A stretch of DNA of 64,000 nt, taken from NCBI RefSeq assembly GCF_002796605.1, contig NZ_CP024923.1:1612001-1676000 (forward strand), in the 5' to 3' direction. Of this stretch, positions 7,885 through 16,466 are shown piece after piece. Origin of the DNA: Sphingomonas psychrotolerans. GTDB lineage: Bacteria; Pseudomonadota; Alphaproteobacteria; Sphingomonadales; Sphingomonadaceae. The position numbers and the translations under genes were made by a program. The notes beneath the pieces are model-generated. The model saw only the letters and a program-made list of their open reading frames with translations. It was not told where the DNA came from and did not search any database. How positions within the stretch are numbered: the first letter of the stretch is position 1; each line of letters starts with the position of its first letter.

Positions 7885-7893
7885 CCCCGTCTC

Positions 7894-8727
7894 CTAAACC
7901 ACCAGCCGCGCAATCGCGGCGCCGATCGCCGCCGGGAACCCCAGCACCACCACCGTCCCCGCGACGGTGGCGAGCGCAGCGCCGTCCACCCGGCCGAAGG
8001 TCCACAACACATACAGGCTCACTGTCAGTGCGATCGCATAGCCGGGCACGGTGAACAGCAGGAAGCGCCGCACGATTCCGAAACCTTCGGGCTCTTCCTG
8101 CCCCGCGAAGCCCACTGCGAACACGAGGATATGGAGCAAAGCCAATGATGCCAGCATCAGCATCAGGCTGTGCCCGGGCGTCATCTTGTAGGAGATCAGA
8201 ATCATCTCCTCGGTCGGCGCGACGTTGAACGCAAGGAACAGTGCGCCCGCCAGCATCAGGAACAGCTGACCGGGATACCCCGCCGATCGCGCCGCTTTCT
8301 CTTCATTCCCGTCTTCCTCGGGGTCGCCCGCGGTGAGCTGCTTGCGGGCGATCATCGCGCCGAAGCTCGCGGGCACCGCCTGAATCGCAACCATCCCCAC
8401 CAGCTCGTCGAACGCCACCGCCATCGAAAGCAGTCCGAACAGCCAAAGGATCGCCCCCGCCGCGAGCGTGCCCACGGTATAGGCGGCCAGCGCGTCGAGC
8501 ACGTCCTCGCGCATATTGGCGGTGCGCTCGAACCCGCCGAAACGCGACAGGAAGACCAGCACCACGAAATTGGCCGCGATAAACAACAACAGCCGCAGCG
8601 GATGGACAGAGGTGCCGATCGACCACATCTCCATCGTCATCAGCAACGGCAGCGCGAAGATGATCGCGCCGCCGAACGCCCGCGCGAGGCTATAGGCATA
8701 ATCGTAATTGGGGCGGGGCTTCGTCAT
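7894..8727 (-). CDS. TIGR02587-family integral membrane protein
   Basis: A 277-residue polytopic protein with about seven hydrophobic helices, a short basic N-terminus (MTKPRPNYDYAYSLARAF) and a polar loop ARKQLTAGDPEEDGNEEKAAR near the middle. It matches the TIGR02587 family in size and pairing with TIGR02588. I see no transporter or enzyme motif. The two genes are adjacent and co-oriented, and lie just downstream of the XrtA locus on the same strand. Confidence 0.7.
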   Translation of the reverse strand: MTKPRPNYDYAYSLARAFGGAIIFALPLLMTMEMWSIGTSVHPLRLLLFIAANFVVLVFLSRFGGFERTANMREDVLDALAAYTVGTLAAGAILWLFGLLSMAVAFDELVGMVAIQAVPASFGAMIARKQLTAGDPEEDGNEEKAARSAGYPGQLFLMLAGALFLAFNVAPTEEMILISYKMTPGHSLMLMLASLALLHILVFAVGFAGQEEPEGFGIVRRFLLFTVPGYAIALTVSLYVLWTFGRVDGAALATVAGTVVVLGFPAAIGAAIARLVV

Positions 8728-8767
8728 CTGGCCTCACTCTTCCACGCCGGGGCTCCGGCTGCAATCG

Positions 8768-10659
8768 CTAGCCGAACAGCCGCTCCAGGCTCCGCTCCAG
8801 CATCAGCAGCTGCCACAAAGTCCGGCCGTGCTCGGCGCGCCCGGCTTTATGATCGGCCGCGAGCTTCTCGATCGCCGCAGGCTCGAACCAGCCGGTTCCC
8901 GCCAGCACGCGCGATCGCGACAGGCTGGCGGCCTCGTCGGCCAGCGCCCCGCGGAACCACGCGCTGATCGGAGTCACGAACCCCATTTTGGGGCGATAGA
9001 GTATCTCCTTGGGAAGATACGGTTCGAGCGCCTTCTTCATCAGCCATTTGCCCTGCCCGGCCTTGATCCGGAGCGACGGGGGCAAGGTCGCGGCAAACTC
9101 GACCAGCTTGTAGTCGAGCAACGGCTCGCGCGCTTCGAGGCTGACGGCCATGCTGGTACGATCGACCTTGGTCAGGATGTCGCCCGGCAGCCAGTGCTGG
9201 ATATCGGCATATTGCGCGCGGTCGAGCCCGTCGCGCGCCGGCGCCCGGCGCATCGCGTCGACATAGCGCTGCTCGGCGCTGTGCCCGGCGAGGATGTGCT
9301 TCGCGGCGCTGGTATAGAGCCGGCCGCGCAGCTCGGGCGTGGTTACGCCGACCGCTCTTGGGTAAGCGAACTCGCCATTCTCGGCGAGCGCGAGCAACGT
9401 CGTCTTCGCGCGGAACGCCCGCGGCGCCCAGTCCGCCTTGGGGTAGATCCGCCCCAGCGTCCCGAACAGATTGGCGCGGAATTTCTCGGGGAGCAGCGCG
9501 CGCATGCGTTCCTCGGCAGCGAAGAATTTGTAGCGGCGATAGCCGGCAAATGCCTCGTCCGCTCCGTCGCCGGAAAGCGCGACGGTGACGGTCTCGCGCG
9601 CCAGTTCGCATACCCGATAGGTCGGCAGCGCCGAGGCATCGGCGAAGGGCTCGTCGAATGCCGTGGCCAAGGTGTCGATCAAGGCGAAGTCGTCGGCCCC
9701 CACTCGCCGGGTGCGGTGGTTGGTGGCGAATCGCTCGGCGATCAGCGCGGCATGGCTGGTCTCGTCAAGCCCCGCTTCGTCGAAGCCGATCGTGCAGGTC
9801 TTTACCGCCGCCTTGCTCGCCTCGGCCATCAGCGCGACCACCGCGCTGCTGTCGACCCCGCCCGAGAGGAAGGCGCCCAAAGGCACGTCGGCGATCATCC
9901 GCGCGCGCACCGCGGCCCGCATCCGATCGATCAGCTCGGCCTCGAGATCGCGGACCTTGCCGGTCGCCCGGTTCGAGAAATCCACATCCCACCAGCGCAC
10001 CGGCTGCGGCATGCGCTTGCCCCGCTGGAGCAGCAGGAAATGCCCCGCAGGCAGCTTCTTGACCCCCACCAGCAGCGAGGCGTCGTCGGGGACATAGCCG
10101 AGCCCCATATAATCCTCGACCGCGCGGAAATCGGGCCGCCGCCGGAACAGGGGATGCGCGAGCAAGCCCTTGATCTCCGACGCGAACGCCACCCCCCATC
10201 GGCCAGCTTGGTATAGACCAGCGGCTTCACCCCGAAGCGGTCGCGCGCGAGGAACAGGCTCTGCTTCTCCGCATCGTACAGCGCGAAGGCGAACATGCCG
10301 TTGAGCTTTTCGAGCATCCCCGGCCCCCAGTGGTGCCATCCGTGGAGCAGCACCTCGGTATCGCTTTCGGTCTGGAACCGCGCGCCCTTCGCCTCCAGCT
10401 CGGCGCGCACCTCGCGGAAATTGTAGATCTCGCCATTGTAGGTGACGACCACGCTCTGATCGGGCGTCGCCATCGGCTGCACGCCACCTTCGAGATCGAT
10501 GATCGACAGCCGGCGATGCCCGAGCCCTACCCCGGGCGCGGTCCACACCCCCGCCCCATCGGGTCCGCGGTGCGCGAGCGCGTCGCGCATCTGGACGATG
10601 CGCGCGGGATCGACGGGTTTTGCTATGGCGGGGTAATAGAGCCCCGCGATTCCGCACAT
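8768..10659 (-). pseudogene. XrtA-associated amidotransferase (asparagine synthase-like), split by a -1 frameshift
   Basis: Two frames together encode a complete class II glutamine amidotransferase/asparagine synthase-like protein. The N-terminal frame begins MCGIAGLYY (Cys2 nucleophile) and has RLSIIDLEGG and YNGEIYNF. The C-terminal frame has the ATP pyrophosphatase loop SGGVDSS and runs to the normal end. They join at a run of six C on the plus strand (10192-10197), inside KLADGG-VAFASEIKG. A seventh base would restore one frame of 631 codons. In XrtA clusters this enzyme (amidotransferase 1, exosortase A system-associated) is thought to amidate an EPS precursor. The break may be a real mutation or a homopolymer sequencing error. 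Confidence 0.8.
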
Positions 10660-10662
10660 CGT

Positions 10663-12198
10663 CTAGCGACCGGCCATGCGGTCGGCGAACGCATCCACGG
10701 GCCCGAGCGCGTTCAGGAAGTCCCCGATCGCCGTCTGTGCGCTCTCGTCCCGCCCCTGCTCGGCCGACACCAGAACGGCCACAGCGGCCTGATCTCCTCC
10801 CAGCAACTTGGTCTTCAGCGTCTCGAATTTCACGCGTTTGTCGCTCCCGGTCAGCGTTTCGCCGACGCGGTACCAACTAACCGTCACGCGTTCCACCCGC
10901 CCGGGACCGGTCATGCGCAGCGCGTGACCGCCTGAAAGCTCGGGCAGGTCCGCGATGCGCACCCAGCGGTCATTCTCGCGGATCGCGCCGATGCCGAAGC
11001 CGACCAGTTCCTTGCCCTCGTGCTGGCTGCCATAGACTGCGACCGCGAGGTCCACGCTTCGACCCTGTGGATCGGCATAATGCCCGATCAGCAGATGGTC
11101 CGCGCCGGGGTAATTGGGCGACCAGGGAGCGATGGTGCTCGGCCCGACACGCTGCCAGCCCGGGATTTGCGGTAGCTCGAATTGCGTAGGAAGCGGCGAC
11201 GCACGCGCGGCGATCCAGCTCGACCAGCCGAGGAACAGGCTCGCAACCGTCAGCGCCAGCAAAGCCGTCACCGCCGCCTGCGCACGCGCCGCCACCGGCG
11301 CCTGCAGCCGCAGCGGATCGAACCACGCCGCGTCGGGATCGCGATCGAACCATTTCCAGCCGATCGCCAGCACCACCGCCATCACCGCTGCGAAGAAGAA
11401 CCAGCCATAGACGATATGGTCCATCCCCGTCGCCGCCTCGACCGAGGTCCACCAGGCGGCGTAGATCGTCCCGAACGCGCGCAAGCCGTTGGCGATCACC
11501 GGCACCACCAGTGCCATGGCGAGAAACGCGGCGCGGCGGGGCCACGAGACATAACAGACATTGGCGACGAGCACGCCGAACGCGATCATCGCGATGACGA
11601 ACTTGGCGCCCGAGCAGGCCTCGGCGACTTCGAAATAACCGTTCGAGGTGGTGATCAGCACGCCATCGACCGTGGCCGGGACACCGAACAGATGGAGCAT
11701 TGGCATCACCATCGCCACGGTGATCGACTGCAACGGCCCTTCGAGAAAATCGCCGAAGGGCACGAGGAAGCCCATATAGGCGATCGGGAAGAGCAAGGCG
11801 CGGCTCACATTGAGCCCGAGCACGCTCACCGCCGCCCCCTGCAGCATCAGCACCAGCCCGGCATGGCGGAACAGCGCAACGCCCGCAGCGTCGCCGAGCA
11901 GCCAGCCCAGCCCGCCCGCCGCTACCAAAACGAGCCCGGGCCACCAGCCTTGCGGGCGCACCAGCGCCAGCCCGCTGCGCCGCTGCCAGACCAGCCAGGC
12001 GATCACCGGCGCGATGAACAGGCAATGCCCGAAAGTGGTATTGGTCCAATAGATCGTAGCGAGATCGAGCGCGTCGCGCCGGAACAGCAGCAGCAATGCG
12101 AGCCACGCGCCGGCGAGGATGCCCGCGTGCAGCTTCCAGCCGGCGTCGAACTTCGCTTCGACCCGGGCGAAATCACCTTGAGGCACCGCGACGGTCAT
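10663..12198 (-). CDS. xrtA: exosortase A fused to EpsI domain
   Basis: A 511-residue membrane protease/transpeptidase that cleaves PEP-CTERM signals. About eight hydrophobic helices carry the exosortase triad: Cys195 in EACSG, Arg240 in NGLRAF and His261 in DHIVYGW. After about residue 300 a soluble periplasmic domain with FELPQIPGWQRV matches EpsI (DUF3485), which is fused to exosortase A in many proteobacteria. Its start overlaps the stop of the upstream glycosyltransferase (ATGA), and the amidotransferase follows after 3 bases. No PEP-CTERM substrate gene is visible in the window. Confidence 0.92.
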   Translation of the reverse strand: MTVAVPQGDFARVEAKFDAGWKLHAGILAGAWLALLLLFRRDALDLATIYWTNTTFGHCLFIAPVIAWLVWQRRSGLALVRPQGWWPGLVLVAAGGLGWLLGDAAGVALFRHAGLVLMLQGAAVSVLGLNVSRALLFPIAYMGFLVPFGDFLEGPLQSITVAMVMPMLHLFGVPATVDGVLITTSNGYFEVAEACSGAKFVIAMIAFGVLVANVCYVSWPRRAAFLAMALVVPVIANGLRAFGTIYAAWWTSVEAATGMDHIVYGWFFFAAVMAVVLAIGWKWFDRDPDAAWFDPLRLQAPVAARAQAAVTALLALTVASLFLGWSSWIAARASPLPTQFELPQIPGWQRVGPSTIAPWSPNYPGADHLLIGHYADPQGRSVDLAVAVYGSQHEGKELVGFGIGAIRENDRWVRIADLPELSGGHALRMTGPGRVERVTVSWYRVGETLTGSDKRVKFETLKTKLLGGDQAAVAVLVSAEQGRDESAQTAIGDFLNALGPVDAFADRMAGR

Positions 12199-13394
12199 GC
12201 CGCCTCTCCCAGACGGGCCCGCAGCCCGACCAGCGCATCGAGCGGCGCCAGCCGCGCATCCCAGCCATAGCGTGCAATCACGCGCGCCCGGGCATCGCGT
12301 CCAAGCTCGACGGCGTTTTGTGGGTCGCGGAGCAAGAGCGTCACTGCCTCCATCATGCCCCCCGCGGTCTCCGCGACCGCGATCGTGCCATTGTGATCCA
12401 CCCCTTCCGCCGCCGCGGCCGAGGCGACCACCGGGCGCGCCATTGCCATCGCCTCGAGCACCTTGTTCTGGATCCCGCGCGCCAGCTTGAGCGGCGCCAC
12501 CACCAGGGCCGCCGCGGCGAGCCAGCCGCGCACGTCGTTTACTTCGCCGGTCACGATCACGCCCTCCTGCCTCGCCAGCGCCCGAACCGCATCGGTGGGG
12601 TTACGGCCGACGATCGCGAACCGTGCATCGGGGCGCGCCACGCGGATTTGCGGCAATATGTCCTCGGCAAACCACATCACCGCCTCGACATTCGGCCGAT
12701 AGTCCATCTGCCCGGTGAAGACGATCAGCGCAGGCCCGGCCTCCACACGCTCGAACCGTGCCGACGGATCGAAAAAGCCGGTGTCGATGCCGTTCTCGAT
12801 CGCGTGCACGCGTTCGGCGCCGGTGGTCCGGCGGAACAGCCCCGCTTCGGCTTCGCTCACGAACAGGCTCGCGTCGGCGCGCGCAGCAACCGCGGTCTCG
12901 GCAGCCACCAGCAGCCGTGCCTCGCGGGCATAGATCCAGCGCATCGGCCCCTTCGCCGCCTGCGCATAGGCAGCGAACTTCGCCGAATCCATGTCGACGA
13001 AATCCATGATCACGCGCTGCCCGCCCTCGGCCGGAAGATATTGCGCCATCTGGCTCGAGAAGACGAAGATCGTGTCGATATTCTCGCGCGCCAGCACTGC
13101 CTCGACCGCCCGGCGCATCGCCCAATCGTCGAATGCGGTCAGCGACAGCGGCCGCCCCGACGCCAATGCCTGAATCCCGGCCACTGCCTGCGATTTGCCC
13201 CGCCGCACGATCGCACGGCTGGCGGTGCAGTCAGCCAGTTCGGGCCGGTCCATGTCGCGCGGATCGTCGGCAAAGGCAGCGAGATGCACGGGCCGCTGCG
13301 CCGCCAGATGCCGGAGCATGTGGAAGCTGCGGATCTTGTCGCCGCGATCCGGCGGATAGGGCACGCGGTGCGCGAGGAAAAGAATATCCCCCAT
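12195..13394 (-). CDS. XrtA-associated glycosyltransferase (TIGR03087 type)
   Basis: A 399-residue GT-B glycosyltransferase. MGDILFLAHRVPYPPDRGDK is the characteristic start of the PEP-CTERM/XrtA glycosyltransferase family TIGR03087. The C-terminal donor domain contains GEVNDVRGWLAAAALVVAP and the acidic region around ARGIQNKVLEAMAMARPVV. It probably acts in assembly of the EPS repeat unit at the cytoplasmic face. I chose the ATG at 13394 because it overlaps the upstream FemAB stop (TGATG) and restores the family N-terminus; an open upstream extension is not conserved-looking. Confidence 0.85.
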   Translation of the reverse strand: MGDILFLAHRVPYPPDRGDKIRSFHMLRHLAAQRPVHLAAFADDPRDMDRPELADCTASRAIVRRGKSQAVAGIQALASGRPLSLTAFDDWAMRRAVEAVLARENIDTIFVFSSQMAQYLPAEGGQRVIMDFVDMDSAKFAAYAQAAKGPMRWIYAREARLLVAAETAVAARADASLFVSEAEAGLFRRTTGAERVHAIENGIDTGFFDPSARFERVEAGPALIVFTGQMDYRPNVEAVMWFAEDILPQIRVARPDARFAIVGRNPTDAVRALARQEGVIVTGEVNDVRGWLAAAALVVAPLKLARGIQNKVLEAMAMARPVVASAAAAEGVDHNGTIAVAETAGGMMEAVTLLLRDPQNAVELGRDARARVIARYGWDARLAPLDALVGLRARLGEAA

Positions 13395-14458
13395 CAGCCC
13401 AGTCCCCGCGCTATCCACGGACCCAGCCGGTTCGCCGCCCAGAGCGGCATCCGGCTCCACGCCCGGACCTGCAGGCTGTATTTCGGATCAAGCGGATTGA
13501 CCTTGCGCGGCGCCACGCCCTCGGGCGATCGCGTGAAATAGCGCAGTATTTCGGGCTCGAACCCCCAATTCTTCTTGAACGCCGCCGCGCCGGTCCCTGC
13601 CTTGGACCGTCCGAAATCGAAACGTGTGCAGCCGCGTTCGCGCGCATGGCGCATCAGCGCGAAATACATCGCATCGTTGGCACGCAGCCCACGCGCTGCG
13701 GCCGTCCCGCCGCCCCAATAGGGATAGACGATACCTTTCCAATAGAGGCTCAACACACTCGCCACCGCCACGCCGCGATGCCGCACGGTCAATATGTCGG
13801 CCGCATCCCCGAATGCGCGCAGTACCTCGGCGAACAACGCGCGCGGGAAAACCGGCGTCCCCAGATTGCGCACCGATTCCGCATAGACCGCGTAATGCGC
13901 TGCCGCGTCCGCGCTGCCGGCAACGATCTCGAGATCGTTGCCCAGCGACCGCCGCACCTCGGCGCGCTGCTTGCGCGGGATGGCAAGCAATTCCGCCTCG
14001 TCATCCGCGGCCAGATCGCGCGCGAAGCCTAGATAGGTGGTGTCGTCCATCTGCCACCCCTCGCCCGGAAGCGCGCCACCGCGCAATTCCACCGTCGGGC
14101 AACTCAGCCGTCCCGCCAGCGCCCACGCCGCTTCGGCCAGTTCAGCCGCGGTCGCCGCATCGTCCGCAAGGACGCCCCCGCCCACGCCGAACCCGGCCGA
14201 GACCAGCGCTCGCCCGAACAACGGCGAATGCACTTCGGTCAACGGCAGCACGCCGCCGATGCCGTTGCCGCGCTCGGCGACGAGATAATGGCTCTTCTGC
14301 CGGCAGCCGCGCGCTACCGCGACGCTCCACTCCGGCAAATGAAACGGCGTTCCCTGCGGGTGATCCTGCAGCCACGCGCTGATCCGCGCTCGCTCGATCG
14401 CATCTCCCGGGTCGGCAATGCGCAGCCCGATCGGCCGCGCCAGCAGCGGCGCGTTCAT
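13394..14458 (-). CDS. FemAB-family XrtA-associated protein
   Basis: A 354-residue GNAT-fold protein of the FemAB type found in XrtA/PEP-CTERM loci. Features include FHLPEWSVAVARG, typical of the N-terminal half, and YWGGGTAAARGLRANDAMYFALMRHARERGCTRFDFGRSK in the C-terminal acyltransferase half (given here as a region at about residues 243-283). FemX/FemAB enzymes transfer amino acids from aminoacyl-tRNA; here it may modify the polysaccharide. ATGA overlap with the deacetylase stop fixes the start at 14458. Confidence 0.8.
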   Translation of the reverse strand: MNAPLLARPIGLRIADPGDAIERARISAWLQDHPQGTPFHLPEWSVAVARGCRQKSHYLVAERGNGIGGVLPLTEVHSPLFGRALVSAGFGVGGGVLADDAATAAELAEAAWALAGRLSCPTVELRGGALPGEGWQMDDTTYLGFARDLAADDEAELLAIPRKQRAEVRRSLGNDLEIVAGSADAAAHYAVYAESVRNLGTPVFPRALFAEVLRAFGDAADILTVRHRGVAVASVLSLYWKGIVYPYWGGGTAAARGLRANDAMYFALMRHARERGCTRFDFGRSKAGTGAAAFKKNWGFEPEILRYFTRSPEGVAPRKVNPLDPKYSLQVRAWSRMPLWAANRLGPWIARGLG

Positions 14459-15297
14459 TGCAGCCGCTCCGCCTCGCGCGCGGCGATCGCGTCGATCCGC
14501 CCCCACGCATGGGTCGCGATCAGCCGCTCGAGCTTCCCCGCCATCGCGCCGAGCCGGGCATAATGCCGAAGTCTCGACTTGAGCGGCGCATTGGCCATCC
14601 GCGGCTGGCCGGGATCGACTTCCCAGGGATGAAAATAGAAGATCGCCGATGTGCCTTCCGCATTGGCACGGCGCACCGCACGATCGGTCACGCCGTTCGG
14701 CAGCAGCCGGAAGAAGCCGCCCCCCGCAGTGATCTCACGTCCCGCCACCTTCGCGATGGTGATCGGCAGCTCGACCAGCCCGGCATCCGCGATCGGCCGA
14801 AAAGCGGCACGCGGCGCCTCGGGCCAGCCATAATGGTCATGCCGGATCGGCGCGATGCTCGACGAATAGAGATACCCCGCCTCGGCGAGTTCGGCATGCG
14901 CCCAGGGCGTGCGCCGATCGATCGAGAAGCTCGGCGCGCGATAGCCGGTCACCCTGGTGCCGCTGGCATCCTCCAGCGCCGCGCGGGCATCGGCCAGATC
15001 GGCGCGGAACGCCTTCGCATCCATCGTGAAGACGCGCTGATGCGCCCAGCCATGGCTGGCGACCTCGTGGCCTGCCTCGGCGATACGGCGGATCAGCGCC
15101 GGATAGCGCTTCGCCACCCAGCCAAGCGTGAAGAAGGTGGCATGCACCCCCGCTGCGCCGAACAATGCCAGCACCCGATCGGTGTTCGCCTCGACGCGAT
15201 GCTCGAGCCCGTCCCAGTCGTCGCGTGCGATCGTCTTCTCGAACGCACCGACCTGAAACCAGTCCTCGACATCTACCGAGAGGCCGTTGACCAGCAT
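14455..15297 (-). CDS. XrtA-associated polysaccharide deacetylase (DUF3473)
   Basis: A 280-residue NodB-type carbohydrate esterase. SVDVEDWF near the N-terminus supplies the catalytic and metal-binding aspartates. HEVASHGWAHQ gives the two metal histidines, GYRAPSFSI is motif 3, and FYFHPWEVDPGQPR belongs to the C-terminal DUF3473 extension seen in XrtA loci. It probably deacetylates the exported or nascent polysaccharide. The ATG at 15297 (MLVNGLSVDVEDWF) is the usual start; a longer frame upstream overlaps the ATPase gene and is unlikely. Confidence 0.88.
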   Translation of the reverse strand: MLVNGLSVDVEDWFQVGAFEKTIARDDWDGLEHRVEANTDRVLALFGAAGVHATFFTLGWVAKRYPALIRRIAEAGHEVASHGWAHQRVFTMDAKAFRADLADARAALEDASGTRVTGYRAPSFSIDRRTPWAHAELAEAGYLYSSSIAPIRHDHYGWPEAPRAAFRPIADAGLVELPITIAKVAGREITAGGGFFRLLPNGVTDRAVRRANAEGTSAIFYFHPWEVDPGQPRMANAPLKSRLRHYARLGAMAGKLERLIATHAWGRIDAIAAREAERLQ

Positions 15298-15301
15298 TCC
15301 C

Positions 15302-16453
15302 TCAGGCCGCGTGCCCGCGCAGGCTCGACAGGTCCGGCCGCCGTTCACCGTCGCCGCTCTCGACCCAGTCGACGAGCAGAGTCAGCACCCGGCGCAACGC
15401 CGCATCCTGCTCCTGCAGCTGCTTCTCGAGGTCGGCGATACGCCGATCGATCGGCGCTTCCGCAACCGGCGCGGCGGGTTCGACGAGTGTAGGGGTCGGA
15501 GCCGGGCTCTCGACGAGCGGCTCGGCGCGAAGCGGCCGTGGCTCGGCCGGTGCTGACGGAGTCGGCGTACCCATCGCCATCGGCGCGATATCGCGCAGCT
15601 CGAGCGGCTCGACCAACGTGGGGCTGCGCTTGGCGATCGGCCCCGAGTCCTTGTCGAGATCGTCGATCACTGCGGCAACCTCGGGCGCACCGAATGTGTC
15701 GAGATGCTCGATCGCGCCGAACAGCAGCACCCGGCCGGCGAGTTGGTTGACCCGGCGCGGGATACCCCCCGACCAGCGATGCATCGCCGCCAGCGCATCG
15801 TTGGTGAAGCGCGGCTTGCCGCGCCAGCCGACCAGCGACAGGCGGTGGAGCAGATAGGGCTCGACTTCATTGGCATCCATCGGGGCGAGATGGTGCATCG
15901 CGATCACGCGCTGGCGCAACTGTTCGAGCTTGCCGTCCTGCAGCGTCAGCCGGAATTCGGGCTGGCCGAGCAGGAAGATCTGGAGCAGCGGATAGCCGCC
16001 CGCCTGGAAATTGGAGAGCATGCGCAGCTCCTCCAGGCTCTCCGCCGGCAGTGCCTGCGCCTCGTCGATGATCAGCAAGGTACGGCGGCCGTCGCGCGCC
16101 ACCGCATGCAACCCGTGCTCGATCGCGGCGAGCATCGCGGACTTGCTTGCGCCGTTCGCGTCGATCTCGAGCCCAGCGCACACCGTCTGGAGCAGATCCT
16201 CCGGGCGCAGCTGGGTCGAGACGATCTTGATGACGTTCAGGCGCTGCTCGTCGATCTCGCCGAGCAAATGCCCCATCAAAGTGGTCTTGCCCACGCCGGG
16301 ATCGCCAGTGATCACCACAAAGCCCTCGCCCTGGCTCAGCCCATAGCCGAGATAGGCCATCGCCTTGCGGTGAGTCGCCGTGTCGAACCAGAAGCGCGGG
16401 TCCGGCGTAAGCTGGAACGGCCGGCCGCTCAGTCCATAGTGATCGTCATGCAT
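15302..16453 (-). CDS. XrtA-associated ATPase (TIGR03015, ExeA/GspA-like)
   Basis: A 383-residue AAA-type ATPase. MHDDHYGLSGRPFQLTPDPR is the hallmark N-terminus, TGDPGVGKTT (49-58) is the Walker A loop and LLIIDEAQ (125-132) Walker B. The C-terminal third is proline-rich, followed by a predicted coiled coil (RIADLEKQLQEQDAALRRV). ExeA-like ATPases remodel envelope assemblies; in PEP-CTERM loci this family is called a putative secretion ATPase. It lies 4 bases upstream of the deacetylase and 13 bases after the outer-membrane gene. Confidence 0.88.
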   Translation of the reverse strand: MHDDHYGLSGRPFQLTPDPRFWFDTATHRKAMAYLGYGLSQGEGFVVITGDPGVGKTTLMGHLLGEIDEQRLNVIKIVSTQLRPEDLLQTVCAGLEIDANGASKSAMLAAIEHGLHAVARDGRRTLLIIDEAQALPAESLEELRMLSNFQAGGYPLLQIFLLGQPEFRLTLQDGKLEQLRQRVIAMHHLAPMDANEVEPYLLHRLSLVGWRGKPRFTNDALAAMHRWSGGIPRRVNQLAGRVLLFGAIEHLDTFGAPEVAAVIDDLDKDSGPIAKRSPTLVEPLELRDIAPMAMGTPTPSAPAEPRPLRAEPLVESPAPTPTLVEPAAPVAEAPIDRRIADLEKQLQEQDAALRRVLTLLVDWVESGDGERRPDLSSLRGHAA

Positions 16454-16466
16454 CTGCTTGCGTCCC

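Noticed and set aside
10186..10202. Programmed ribosomal frameshifting in the amidotransferase
   Set aside because: The tract is a plain G6 run with no evident slippery heptamer plus stimulatory structure, and a similar loss in an unrelated gene at 38806 points to mutation or sequencing error.
12096..13541. A 481-codon plus-strand open frame
   Set aside because: It is antisense to the XrtA glycosyltransferase and has no recognisable motif.
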